Below are positions 29,596 through 38,578 of a DNA stretch of 64,000 bases, in pieces. Source of the DNA: Sphingomonadales bacterium UBA656 (GTDB taxonomy: Bacteria > Pseudomonadota > Alphaproteobacteria > Sphingomonadales > Sphingomonadaceae); NCBI GenBank assembly GCA_002299895.1, contig DBOC01000004.1, forward strand, positions 19,699 through 83,698, written 5' to 3'. The translations under genes and the position numbers were made by a program. How positions within the stretch are numbered: the first letter of the stretch is position 1; every line of letters begins with the position of its first letter. The notes under the pieces were generated by a model, which was not told the DNA's origin, ran no database searches, and saw only the letters and a program-made list of their open reading frames with translations.

Positions 29596-32561
29596 ACCGC
29601 ATCCTCGATGATTGCCTGACGCCCATTCCATTCCTGCAAGCGCATCAACTGGTCATAATCGCCATAAAGAGCGAATTCGGGGTGCAGCTTTGCGGTAAAG
29701 GGCGCGTCGCCTAATATCCATTTGCTGATCGCATCTTCTGCTTGCGCGACAGCAAAGGCCACGAAGTCGTCAGGATGCATCTTTTTGTCAGCTTCGCGCG
29801 CACTTGTAGGCGGAGAAATATGTCCAAAAACTTCCTTTTTCTTGGCAAGGCTCCAATATTCAAAATGGCGCGCTTTGCCGGACACGCCCTTGATAGCAAG
29901 CTGCTCCGCCATATAACCAATAAGACCCAATTGCAGCGCGAAGCCCGCCTTAACTTGCTTGGCCGATGGCGGCGTGCCGGTTTTATAGTCAATGATGACC
30001 AAGTCGCCATCTGCCGTCCGGTCAATACGGTCGACCCGTCCCTTGACGGCGATGCCTTTGATTTGGAGTGTGCCGGGCTGTTCCGCCACAGCGACTTCGC
30101 GTCCTTTTTCGTTGATTAATCGTTGGGTTTCGTCGGCCACCCAGCGCAAGCCAGCGGCAATGCGCGGTTGCCATAAGGCGCGCAGCAGCGGGTCCGTAGC
30201 TTCCTGCGCCAACAATGCATCGGCACGGGCTACAAGCATATCGACCGCGCATTGGTCGTGGGTGAACCATTTCTCCAATATGTCGTGGACCAGACTGCCG
30301 CGCCACGCGTAGCTAGGTTCGGCATCGACCTTTTCCAACACCGGAAGGCCAAGGATGCGCTTGGCGTAAAAGGAATAAGGGTCAGATTTCAACTGATCAA
30401 AATCGGTCACGGACAAGGAAACCAAGCGCTGTTCGGCGTTTGGCATCAGCTGCGGCCGCGTGGCGAAAGGCTCCTTCACCGCAGGATAATCGAGCGCGTC
30501 TGCCCATTCTAATAAGGCATCATCAGCCGCAAGCGCCGCACCCGCCAGCGCCTTAATCCGCAAGAGAAAGCGTGACGCCACCGTTGGCCCGCCACGGTCG
30601 CGTCGCGCACGCGTGAGCAACACCTCTTGCGCGCCCAGTGCGGTCGCCAAATCATGCGCCGACAGGCCAATATTCCGATCCAATGTCGGTAACTTCAAAT
30701 GCCGCCTTATCGCCGGCGCCAACCAAGGATCAGGTTGCGCCATTTGCGGCCAAGTACCTTCGTTCAGGCCAGAACAAATCAGCATGTCTGCCTGTTGCAG
30801 GCGCGCCTCCAACAAACCGTAAATCGCAACGCGCGGGTGCCCACCATAAGGCGGACGGACAACGGCCCCGGCGAAAACTTCTTTGAACGTCGCAACCAAG
30901 CCTGCCGCATCGGCACGGCCAAATGTCGACAGATCGCTGGCGGTAACATCCTCCCAGCTCCGCGTCAGTTCGCGGCCACTTGCGCCACGCCAGACGCCAC
31001 CATCGGTAAGCGCCGTTGCAACATCGCGTAGCGAGGCAAGAACATCCTCAAATGGCTGACCATCGGCGCTCTCTAACGGAGACAACAGATGGGCAAAACC
31101 AGTCCACCACGCGATCAGCGCTTCATTCGGCTTACGCGCGGCCTGTAACCGTCGCGTGATCGCCGAAAGACCAATGCCGCTGGCGGTGCCCCGCAAGGCA
31201 AGATCAAGCTGCCGCACATGGTCCAACCAGTCGAGCCTATCTGTACCTGCAAACACCAAGGGATGCTTGGCGATTGCCAATATGCTCGACGCGGAAAAAT
31301 GGTTCGAAATGGCATCTACAAGCGCCAGCGCCAGCGTGCCCGGCGGCGTTTGCAGCAAGGGTATACCCGCGCTGTCATCGACATCTATGCCCCATCTATG
31401 CAACTGCCCCGCCACCCGCACGGCCAATTCGCGATCGGGCGTGATGAGAGCGACGCGTTTTCCGGCAACCTCCAATGCGCCCCGGATGCGCACGGCGATG
31501 GCCTTTGCCTCTTGGGCGCTATCGTCGGCTTCCAGCCATTTGACATGTGGCAGGCTTTTGCGGGGCGGCGGCAGCTCTTGCCAATAAATGCTATGTTCCG
31601 GCAGGCAGAATATCTCTGAAATCGCAGCGGATTCTTGCTCCGGCTGGGCAGTTGGAAGCAAGTCAATCTCGCTGCGGTCAATGCCCATAAGTTCAAGCAA
31701 ATGCTTCAAGTGAAACTGGGGATGGACCTCCACATTGCGACGCCGTGCAAAGCTGGGGCTGTCATCGGTCGCTGGCGATAGGTCATCCCAACGCGCGTCC
31801 GGCAATTCTATGTCAACGCCTGGCAAGATGACCTGCCCATTCGGCAGACGGGCAACCCGGCGCAGCAAGCGGGCCACGGCCTTTGCAGATGTTGTGATCC
31901 CCACCGCTATAATCGGAGACATATCTACATTTTGCGCCAAACGCTGCTCAAGCGCCGCAAGCAAATGGTTGCGGCGTTCGGCGGGGCCCATTAATTTACG
32001 CGCGGTTAACGCCGCCCGATATGCCGGCAATATCTCCAACAGCCGCGCATAAGCGCTTTGCCAATGTCCGGCCAAATCGGCCTCAATTTTGATATCTGCG
32101 AATTGCGTGAAGTCGATCAGATCAACCTCAAGCGCATCGATTAAGTCTGCCAATTTGCGCGCCAGTCGTAACGCTTCGGCAGGCGAAAGAGCGGCGTCAC
32201 CAGACCGGTAGTCTTGTACAAGCTGAGCCAAAAGCATCAGCCGCTCAAACGGCGCAATGGCGGGCCATATCGCGCTGCCCATATCGATGGGGTCAAGCAT
32301 CGGCCCCAAAGCTTCGTCCAATTGCATGTCACCAACGGCAACCATCCGCGGCAACAGCATACCCGGCGCCGCCAGCCGGACAAAGGCCTCGGTCATGGCC
32401 TTGATTGCGCGGTTATTCGGCAAAAGCAGGATATTGTTGCTGATCGCAAGCGGGTCAGCACCCGCCGATTTCATTATCCACTGCGCCGTGACATCGCATA
32501 GGTCATTGCCCAGCGGCACATTGAACACATGCGCACGCGGGGCCGAACCTTCATTATGCAT
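29592..32561 (-). CDS. addB: Double-strand break repair protein AddB
   Basis: Second helicase/nuclease-like subunit of AddAB. It is 989 aa, alphaproteobacterial type. The N-terminus begins MHNEGSAPRAHVFNVPLG and has an inactive-looking ILLLPNNRAIKAM nucleotide site near 45. The C-terminal nuclease motif LVIIDYKTGTPPSAKQ lies near 870, followed by LQLGLIGYMAEQ. ATG 32561 overlaps the end of the preceding nucleotidyltransferase by 8 bases. The frame continues upstream of this, but that extension is out of family. Confidence 0.94.
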   Translation of the reverse strand: MHNEGSAPRAHVFNVPLGNDLCDVTAQWIMKSAGADPLAISNNILLLPNNRAIKAMTEAFVRLAAPGMLLPRMVAVGDMQLDEALGPMLDPIDMGSAIWPAIAPFERLMLLAQLVQDYRSGDAALSPAEALRLARKLADLIDALEVDLIDFTQFADIKIEADLAGHWQSAYARLLEILPAYRAALTARKLMGPAERRNHLLAALEQRLAQNVDMSPIIAVGITTSAKAVARLLRRVARLPNGQVILPGVDIELPDARWDDLSPATDDSPSFARRRNVEVHPQFHLKHLLELMGIDRSEIDLLPTAQPEQESAAISEIFCLPEHSIYWQELPPPRKSLPHVKWLEADDSAQEAKAIAVRIRGALEVAGKRVALITPDRELAVRVAGQLHRWGIDVDDSAGIPLLQTPPGTLALALVDAISNHFSASSILAIAKHPLVFAGTDRLDWLDHVRQLDLALRGTASGIGLSAITRRLQAARKPNEALIAWWTGFAHLLSPLESADGQPFEDVLASLRDVATALTDGGVWRGASGRELTRSWEDVTASDLSTFGRADAAGLVATFKEVFAGAVVRPPYGGHPRVAIYGLLEARLQQADMLICSGLNEGTWPQMAQPDPWLAPAIRRHLKLPTLDRNIGLSAHDLATALGAQEVLLTRARRDRGGPTVASRFLLRIKALAGAALAADDALLEWADALDYPAVKEPFATRPQLMPNAEQRLVSLSVTDFDQLKSDPYSFYAKRILGLPVLEKVDAEPSYAWRGSLVHDILEKWFTHDQCAVDMLVARADALLAQEATDPLLRALWQPRIAAGLRWVADETQRLINEKGREVAVAEQPGTLQIKGIAVKGRVDRIDRTADGDLVIIDYKTGTPPSAKQVKAGFALQLGLIGYMAEQLAIKGVSGKARHFEYWSLAKKKEVFGHISPPTSAREADKKMHPDDFVAFAVAQAEDAISKWILGDAPFTAKLHPEFALYGDYDQLMRLQEWNGRQAIIEDAV

Positions 32562-33279
32562 CTTGTTCCGCCAACTTCGCTTCCGTTGCCGCAATGGCCG
32601 CTGGATAACCGACGTCAAACCACAAGCCATCATGGACCATGCCAATGCAACGGCCTTGGGTTATTGCGCGATCCCAAAATATATTAGTTGAAAACACATC
32701 CGCGGGCGGATCAACAATGAGGCGTTTCGACAGCATCTGAATGCCCGTCCACACATAAGACGCAGGGGCGTCCCCTTGGCGGCGCGACAGGCGGCCGTCT
32801 GCATCCATGTTAAAGTCACCAATGCCTTGGCTGTTATACGCGGTCTCTAGCGGGATGAGGAGCATGAGAACGTCCATGCGGGCATCATCCCAATGCGCCA
32901 TCAGCTGCGAAAGCGCATTTTCGCCTCCGTTGGTCCACCAATTGTCCGCATTGACGCAAATAAAAGGATCATCCGAAATAAGCGGCAGCGCGTGCACCAA
33001 ACCGCCGCCCGTATCGCGTAGCAAATCCCGCTCGTCCGATATACGCACATCCAAGTCCGCCGCCGAAACAGCCAAATGTTGCTCAACTTGTTCCGCACAA
33101 TAATGCACGTTCACGACAATTTTGCCGACACCTGCATCGCGCAAATGGTCGAGCACATGATCGAGCAATGCAATACCGCCGACTTCGATCAGAGGCTTTG
33201 GCCGATTGGCGGTCAGGGGCATCATGCGCGTCCCCTTCCCCGCCGCCATAATCATTGCGGTATCCACATGCTTAGCCAT
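32554..33279 (-). CDS. murU: N-acetylmuramate-1-phosphate uridylyltransferase (MurU-type)
   Basis: A 241-aa sugar-1-phosphate nucleotidyltransferase. IMAAGKGTRMMPLTANRPKP (residues 10-29) is the nucleotide-binding signature. LRDTGGGLVHALPL and FICVNADNWW supply the sugar and metal sites. Pairing with the adjacent AmgK-like kinase identifies it as MurU, which makes UDP-MurNAc from MurNAc-1-phosphate. Start and stop overlap its neighbours (8 bases each). Specificity is inferred from context; a generic NDP-sugar pyrophosphorylase is the alternative. Confidence 0.88.
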   Translation of the reverse strand: MAKHVDTAMIMAAGKGTRMMPLTANRPKPLIEVGGIALLDHVLDHLRDAGVGKIVVNVHYCAEQVEQHLAVSAADLDVRISDERDLLRDTGGGLVHALPLISDDPFICVNADNWWTNGGENALSQLMAHWDDARMDVLMLLIPLETAYNSQGIGDFNMDADGRLSRRQGDAPASYVWTGIQMLSKRLIVDPPADVFSTNIFWDRAITQGRCIGMVHDGLWFDVGYPAAIAATEAKLAEQDA

Positions 33280-34249
33280 CGATGTTTAATTCCGCGGGCA
33301 TATCATTGCGCACGTCCGACGGGATATGCGTGTCGAACCAGCGTTTGACCGGCGCAAGGTCGGGATGCGCTAAATCGCGCTCCAGCAGTCCCCACATGCG
33401 CGGCAGGAAGGACAAATAACGCGCCTTGCCATCGCGTTTCCATAGCCGGGTAAATATGCCTATAATCTTGGTATTCCGCTGCGCGCCCAATAAGGCATAA
33501 TGCGCCGCAAAATCAGCGTCGGGTTTTGCCGTATCCTTATAATATGCCAGCATTTCGGCCTCAAGCGCTGGCGATACGTCGCGCCGTGCATCTTGCAGCA
33601 AGGACACCAGATCATAGGCCGGATGGCCGACCAGAGCGTCCTGAAAATCAATGATCCCCTGCTGCCCATCATCCAACAGCATGATATTTTCGGCGTGGTA
33701 ATCGCGCAGCACGGTGACTTTTTGATAATCCGCCAGCGGGGCCAGAGCATCGGTCCAGACTTGGTCAAATTCGCGGGCGTCAAATGATAATCCCATGGCG
33801 GGCATATACCATTCCGAAAGCAACTGCACTTCGCGCATGTAAGTCGCCATGTCATAAGGCTGCGCCTGCACCGCTGGCGTCTTTGCCAAGCGGACAATCG
33901 CATCAATCGCTGCGCGATAGACTGCGACCTCATCTTCGGGATGTTCGTCCAGATGCTCCCGCATCCGCCGATCGCCAAAATCCTCGATCAACAATAGACC
34001 ACGGGTCAGGTCGGTGGCGAAAATTTCGGGTGCGCGAAATTGATGCCCGTTCAAATATCGCGCAATATGAAGAAATGGGCGCGGATCCTCGTGCGGTGGC
34101 GGCGCATCCATCAAAATCGCCTTGCCGCGCGTGGCGGATTCGACGCGGAAATAACGACGGAAGGACGCATCACCCGCAACGGGCGCCACTTGCGCACCTT
34201 CCCAGCCATGCAGCTTCAAAAATTCGTCCAAGCCGGCGGGCGGCGCCAT
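33272..34249 (-). CDS. amgK: Anomeric MurNAc/GlcNAc kinase (AmgK-type aminoglycoside phosphotransferase family)
   Basis: A 325-aa APH-fold kinase. The N-lobe has VAGDASFRRYFRVES, and the catalytic loop reads VLRDYHAENIMLLDDGQ with IIDFQDALVGHPAYDLVSLL. This is the family signature of AmgK, which phosphorylates MurNAc at C1. With MurU it forms the MurNAc recycling shunt that confers intrinsic fosfomycin tolerance in Pseudomonas. ATG 34249 lies one base after the tsaE stop. An upstream in-frame ATG at 34270 that overlaps tsaE would add seven residues and cannot be excluded. Confidence 0.88.
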   Translation of the reverse strand: MAPPAGLDEFLKLHGWEGAQVAPVAGDASFRRYFRVESATRGKAILMDAPPPHEDPRPFLHIARYLNGHQFRAPEIFATDLTRGLLLIEDFGDRRMREHLDEHPEDEVAVYRAAIDAIVRLAKTPAVQAQPYDMATYMREVQLLSEWYMPAMGLSFDAREFDQVWTDALAPLADYQKVTVLRDYHAENIMLLDDGQQGIIDFQDALVGHPAYDLVSLLQDARRDVSPALEAEMLAYYKDTAKPDADFAAHYALLGAQRNTKIIGIFTRLWKRDGKARYLSFLPRMWGLLERDLAHPDLAPVKRWFDTHIPSDVRNDMPAELNIDG

Positions 34250-34250
34250 G

Positions 34251-34682
34251 TTACCTAATTGTGTCATCATTATCCATTTTCAAAGTCAATATGCGGCTTC
34301 CGTCGGCTTGCGGCGCGATGTCGATAACATGGCTTGGCACCACATAGGCTGCACCAAAGCGCTCCGCCCACTCGACCAGCGTGATGCGTTCCCTACGTTC
34401 GTCCGCCAGCCCCAGTTCATCGAGTTCGTCAGCATTGTCCAAGCGATACAAATCGACATGGGCAACGGCAACCAAAACATCGGGTGGATCATAGCTGTGA
34501 ACGATGGCGTAAGACGGGCTGGCGACTTCGCCTTTAAAACCGAGGCCGGCCAATATGCCTGCGCATAACACCGTTTTGCCCGCACCGAGCGGGCCGTTAA
34601 TCGCGACCCAATCTGATGCCTTTAGATTTTGGGCCAGCGCCTGGCCAAAGGCGCGCATATCCGCGTCGGTTGCAATCTTCAT
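34251..34682 (-). CDS. tsaE: tRNA threonylcarbamoyladenosine synthesis ATPase TsaE
   Basis: A 143-aa P-loop ATPase needed with TsaB and TsaD for t6A37 modification of tRNAs reading ANN codons. Walker A GPLGAGKT is at 30-37. AHVDLYRLDNADELDELGL and ITLVEWAERFG are characteristic. It is the first gene of the leftward tsaE-amgK-murU-addB-addA unit. It has only a weak ribosome site, and a 6-codon frame overlaps its ATG. Confidence 0.94.
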   Translation of the reverse strand: MKIATDADMRAFGQALAQNLKASDWVAINGPLGAGKTVLCAGILAGLGFKGEVASPSYAIVHSYDPPDVLVAVAHVDLYRLDNADELDELGLADERRERITLVEWAERFGAAYVVPSHVIDIAPQADGSRILTLKMDNDDTIR

Positions 34683-34810
34683 TTCTTTGGTAGCGCCATG
34701 GTAATTTTCGTTCCCGCACCTTGTGCAGAATGAAAATGAAAAGTGCCAGCATGCAATGCAATTATTTTCAGGGCCAAGGGAAAAGCAAGCATTCGCGCGG
34801 CCCCTATAAC

Positions 34811-34848
34811 GAAAAAGCCCGCCACGTTTCCGCAGCAGGCTTTCTTTT
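34811..34848 (-). terminator. Rho-independent terminator of ahcY
   Basis: Read on the minus strand, AAAGCCTGC pairs with GCGGGCTTT (34835-34843 with 34814-34822, one G-T pair) around a 12-base loop, and the transcript then ends in a T-run. It is located 21 bases after the ahcY stop. Confidence 0.8.
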
Positions 34849-34868
34849 CATCACACAGTGACGGGTGA

Positions 34869-36263
34869 TTAATAGCGATAATGGTCTGGCTTGAACGGAC
34901 CTTCTGGCGATACGCCGATATATCCAGCCTGCTTATCGGTCAGCTTGGTCAGCTTTACGCCGAGCTTTTCAAGATGCAGCGTCGCGACCTTCTCATCGAG
35001 ATGCTTTGGCAAAACATAGACTTGGTTCTTATAATTGTCGCCATTGGTCCAAAGCTCGATTTGAGCGAGCACTTGGTTGGTGAAGCTTGCAGACATCACA
35101 AAGCTTGGATGCCCCGTTGCACAGCCCAAGTTGACCAAGCGACCCTTTGCAAGGACGATGATCTGCTTTCCGTCCGGGAACTGAACGAGATCGGTTCCTG
35201 GCTTCACTTCGGTCCAGCTATAATTTGAGAGCGCAGAGATTTGAATTTCACTGTCAAAGTGACCGATATTGCACACGATGCTCATGGGTTTCATGTTCTT
35301 CATATGCTCGGCGGTGATAACGTCGGCATTGCCGGTCGCTGTGCAGAAGATATCGGCGCGTTCTACGGCTTCCTCCATTGTCACAACTTCAAAGCCTTCC
35401 ATCGCGGCCTGCAACGCGCAGATCGGATCGACTTCGGTGACCATCACGCGCGCGCCGCCATTGCGGAGCGATTGCGCCGAGCCCTTACCCACATCACCAA
35501 AACCGGCAACGCATGCTACCTTACCAGCAAGCATTACGTCGGTGGCGCGACGAATGGCGTCGACGAGCGATTCCTTGCAGCCGTACAGATTGTCGAACTT
35601 CGACTTTGTAACGCTGTCATTGACGTTGATGGCAGGGAAAGGCAGCTCGCCCTTCTTCGCGATTTCGTACAAGCGATGCACGCCGGTGGTGGTTTCCTCA
35701 GAAACGCCCTTCAAATTTTTGACCGTTTGCGTGAGATAGCCCGGCTTTTTAGCAACAAATGCCTTCAAAGCGCGCTGGAATTCGACTTCTTCTTCATTCT
35801 CTGGCTCGCCAAAGCTTTCACCGCGCTCAAGGCGTGCGCCCCACAACGCAAACATCGTGGCATCGCCGCCATCATCGAGGATGATGTTCGCGGTGGTTTC
35901 GTCACCCCAATCGAAGATACGGCCGACATAATCCCAATAATCCGCAAGGCTTTCGCCTTTAACGGCAAACACAGGAATATCCTGCGCGGCAATCGCGGCC
36001 GCAGCATGGTCTTGTGTCGAGAAAATATTGCAGGTGGCCCAACGCACGTCGGCACCCAGTGCTGTCAGCGTTTCGATAAGCACGGCGGTCTGAATGGTCA
36101 TGTGCAGCGACCCGACAATACGCGCGCCCTTCAATGGCTGTGACGGGCCAAATTCCTCGCGTAACGCCATAAGGCCGGGCATTTCGGTTTCGGCAATATT
36201 GATTTCTTTACGGCCAAAATCGGCCTCGCCAATATCGGCAATGACATAATCGTTGAAAGCCAC
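34869..36263 (-). CDS. ahcY: Adenosylhomocysteinase
   Basis: Hydrolyses S-adenosylhomocysteine to adenosine and homocysteine, relieving methyltransferase inhibition. It is 464 aa, with substrate-domain motifs [16 protein letters not shown] and [14 protein letters not shown]. The NAD-binding motif is [15 protein letters not shown] near 260, and the C-terminus is KPDHYRY. The start is GTG, with GGAG about 10 nt upstream; no ATG fits. A perfect 8-bp palindrome lies 65-84 bases upstream of the start codon and probably controls it. It is a monocistronic unit ending in a terminator. Confidence 0.97.
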   Translation of the reverse strand: MAFNDYVIADIGEADFGRKEINIAETEMPGLMALREEFGPSQPLKGARIVGSLHMTIQTAVLIETLTALGADVRWATCNIFSTQDHAAAAIAAQDIPVFAVKGESLADYWDYVGRIFDWGDETTANIILDDGGDATMFALWGARLERGESFGEPENEEEVEFQRALKAFVAKKPGYLTQTVKNLKGVSEETTTGVHRLYEIAKKGELPFPAINVNDSVTKSKFDNLYGCKESLVDAIRRATDVMLAGKVACVAGFGDVGKGSAQSLRNGGARVMVTEVDPICALQAAMEGFEVVTMEEAVERADIFCTATGNADVITAEHMKNMKPMSIVCNIGHFDSEIQISALSNYSWTEVKPGTDLVQFPDGKQIIVLAKGRLVNLGCATGHPSFVMSASFTNQVLAQIELWTNGDNYKNQVYVLPKHLDEKVATLHLEKLGVKLTKLTDKQAGYIGVSPEGPFKPDHYRY

Positions 36264-36327
36264 GGGCTTAATCTCCGGGAGGTTTTAAATGATGGGAGCC
36301 CTTAACGGCGGATTTGCCGGAAATCAA

Positions 36328-36347
36328 ATATAAAGATTGCTTTATAT
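36328..36347 (-). promoter_or_regulatory. Palindromic operator upstream of ahcY (candidate SahR-type site)
   Basis: Perfect 8-bp inverted repeat ATATAAAG-ATTG-CTTTATAT, centred about 75 bases upstream of the ahcY GTG. ArsR-family SahR proteins that sense S-adenosylhomocysteine bind AT-rich palindromes in front of ahcY and methionine-cycle genes in proteobacteria. Assigning this site to SahR is inference; the palindrome itself is plain. Confidence 0.6.
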
Positions 36348-36491
36348 GATTGATTATCATGCAATCCACGATCAAGCGCGGCGCCTTATCCTTGGCCGCA
36401 GAAATTGGTCCCCCACACGACGACCACTTGACTTGGCACATTTGGTCCCGGATGAAGCGGCAACTCTCTCATTTGCTAAAGGACATTTCAC

Positions 36492-36971
36492 ATGAGTATC
36501 TCTGTTGGCGACAAAATCCCTGACGTAAAATTGGTCAAGGCAACCGCCGAAGGCCCGCAACCGGTACAGTCCGCGGAATATTTCGCAGGACGCCGTATTG
36601 CCTTATTCTCGGTCCCCGGTGCCTTCACGCCAACATGCTCGGCGCGTCACCTTCCAGGTTTTGTGGAAAAGTCTGCGGAACTCGCTGCCAAGGGCATTGA
36701 CGAAATCGCCTGCACCGCGGTCAATGATGCCTTTGTTTTGGGCGCATGGAACAAATCGGGTGGTTCGGATGCCATCACAATGCTGGCAGATGGTAATGGC
36801 GATTTCGCGGCTGCGCTTGGTCTGGAAATGGACGGCAGCGCATTTGGCATGGGCAAGCGCGGCCAACGTTTCTCGCTCGTCGTCAACAATGGCATCGTGG
36901 AGCATGTCAATGTCGAAGCGCCTGGCGATTTCAACGTCAGCTCGGCAGAATATATGCTCGGACAGCTCTAA
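36492..36971 (+). CDS. Peroxiredoxin (Prx5/AhpE-like, glutaredoxin-type)
   Basis: A 159-aa cytoplasmic thiol peroxidase of the Prx5 family that reduces hydrogen peroxide and organic peroxides. The peroxidatic Cys49 lies in VPGAFTPTCS. A second cysteine, Cys74 (EIACTAVND), is at the position common in this subfamily. No signal peptide is present. The ATG has AAAGGA about 8 nt upstream. It is divergent from ahcY across 228 bases and is followed by a strong terminator. Confidence 0.93.
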   Translation: MSISVGDKIPDVKLVKATAEGPQPVQSAEYFAGRRIALFSVPGAFTPTCSARHLPGFVEKSAELAAKGIDEIACTAVNDAFVLGAWNKSGGSDAITMLADGNGDFAAALGLEMDGSAFGMGKRGQRFSLVVNNGIVEHVNVEAPGDFNVSSAEYMLGQL

Positions 36972-37001
36972 TCTATTGCAAGATCTGCATAAGCTATACG
37001 T

Positions 37002-37029
37002 AAAAGGGAGGGGGCACTCTCCCTTTTTT
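37002..37029 (+). terminator. Rho-independent terminator after the peroxiredoxin gene
   Basis: Perfect stem AAAAGGGAG/CTCCCTTTT (37002-37010 with 37019-37027) with an 8-base loop, in which the 3' arm runs into a six-T tract. Confidence 0.85.
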
Positions 37030-37064
37030 GTTGCCAAATTTGCAAAATTCGGTGATGCGTGATC

Positions 37065-38510
37065 ATGCCTAGTAATCACGCTCAAAACATCATTAATCAA
37101 CTTGTTACCGAATATGAAGCTTCGGTAAAAAGGCTTCAATCGGCGCTTGCGGCTTATTTGAAGGACAAAATTCCGCCAAGTGCTGACCAGCGCGCGCGCA
37201 ATGACTTCTGCTATCCCGAACTCGTCATCACCTATTCGGGCAAGACGCGCGAGACCAAATCGAACCTCGCTTTTGGTAAGCTTGAAAAGGTCGGGACATA
37301 CCGGACCACCTTTACCAAGCCCGATCTTTTTGCCGATTATATTGGTGTGCAGCTCGATCTATTGGATGAGCAATATGAACTCGAGATTTCGGTTGGCCGC
37401 AGTCGCCAAGAAATCCCCTTCCCTTATGTGCTCGATGGCTCCGCCGATTTAGAGCTTGGAAGCGTCAGTCCAAATGAACTTGCGCGTCATTTCCCGACGA
37501 CGGAGCTGGCCGATATTGGCGATGAAATCGCCGACGGCTTGTTGCGGGTAAAGGGCAATAGCAGTTCGCCACTCGCTTTGTTTGATGGACTACGGACAGA
37601 TTTTTCATTGGCCCGCTTGCGCCATTATACAGGCGCGCCGGCCGAGCATGTGCAGCATTATATTCTGTTCACCAACTACCACCGTTATGTCGATGAATTT
37701 GTAAGCTGGGCCTGTACGCAAGTCGGCAATGGTCGCTATACGGCTTTGTCCGGTGCAGGTGGCCTTTATGTCGACAAACCCACCGACAATGCAGCCCAGC
37801 TTATTGCCGACAGCACATGGCGCCGACATCAGATGCCCGCTTATCATCTGATCGCGCCTGACCGTTCGGGTATCACCTTGGTGAATATCGGCGTCGGTCC
37901 GTCCAACGCAAAAACGATTTGTGACCATTTGGCCGTGCTTCGGCCTGAGGCTTGGTTGATGATCGGGCATTGCGGCGGCCTTCGCGAAACACAGCGGATT
38001 GGTGACTATGTTCTCGCCCATGCTTATTTACGCGATGACCATATTTTGGACGAAGTCCTACCGCCCGAAATCCCCATCCCGCCCATCGCCGAAGTACAAC
38101 AAGCCTTGGCGAGCGCTGCGGAAGATGTTTCGGGCGCGAGCGGCGCGGACCTTAAAAAGCGGATGCGCACGGGCACTGTTGTAACCACCGACGATCGAAA
38201 CTGGGAATTGCGTTATTCCGCCTCGGCGTTGCGTTTCTCCCAAAGCCGCGCCATCGCCATCGACATGGAGTCCGCGACCATAGCAGCGCAAGGCTATCGG
38301 TTCCGCGTGCCTTACGGGACATTATTATGTGTTTCGGACAAACCGCTGCACGGCGAGATTAAACTGCCGGGTCAAGCCAACCGTTTTTACGAAGAGGCGA
38401 TTGCCGCACATTTGCAAATCGGTATTCAAACATGCGAATTGCTGCGGGATGCTGGAAATAGTTTGCATAGTCGCAAGTTACGGGCATTCAACGAACCGCC
38501 ATTCCGATAA
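37065..38510 (+). CDS. amn: AMP nucleosidase
   Basis: Hydrolyses AMP to adenine and ribose-5-phosphate. It is 481 aa. The N-terminal regulatory domain (about 1-170) includes RNDFCYPELVITYSGKTR and RTTFTKPDLFADYI. The C-terminal phosphorylase-like domain has VNIGVGPSNAKTICDHLA near 275, MIGHCGGLRETQRIGDYVLA near 305 and the active-site AIAIDMESATIAAQGYRFRV near 400. I chose ATG 37065; a GTG two codons upstream is an alternative. It is probably transcribed alone. Confidence 0.95.
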   Translation: MPSNHAQNIINQLVTEYEASVKRLQSALAAYLKDKIPPSADQRARNDFCYPELVITYSGKTRETKSNLAFGKLEKVGTYRTTFTKPDLFADYIGVQLDLLDEQYELEISVGRSRQEIPFPYVLDGSADLELGSVSPNELARHFPTTELADIGDEIADGLLRVKGNSSSPLALFDGLRTDFSLARLRHYTGAPAEHVQHYILFTNYHRYVDEFVSWACTQVGNGRYTALSGAGGLYVDKPTDNAAQLIADSTWRRHQMPAYHLIAPDRSGITLVNIGVGPSNAKTICDHLAVLRPEAWLMIGHCGGLRETQRIGDYVLAHAYLRDDHILDEVLPPEIPIPPIAEVQQALASAAEDVSGASGADLKKRMRTGTVVTTDDRNWELRYSASALRFSQSRAIAIDMESATIAAQGYRFRVPYGTLLCVSDKPLHGEIKLPGQANRFYEEAIAAHLQIGIQTCELLRDAGNSLHSRKLRAFNEPPFR

Positions 38511-38578
38511 GCACGCAGGAACGAACGCGACGCCACAAAATATTCATCATTGCATTACAACCAAAGGAGGAACGGCTT

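Noticed and set aside
34679..34699. Six-codon upstream frame whose TGA overlaps the tsaE start
   Set aside because: Too short to distinguish from chance; no ribosome site of its own.
35241..36143. A 300-codon open frame opposite ahcY
   Set aside because: Shadow of the highly conserved ahcY coding strand.
36345..36367. Fur- or OxyR-like site (GATTATCAT half) upstream of the peroxiredoxin
   Set aside because: Only one half-site matches; symmetry is too weak to call.
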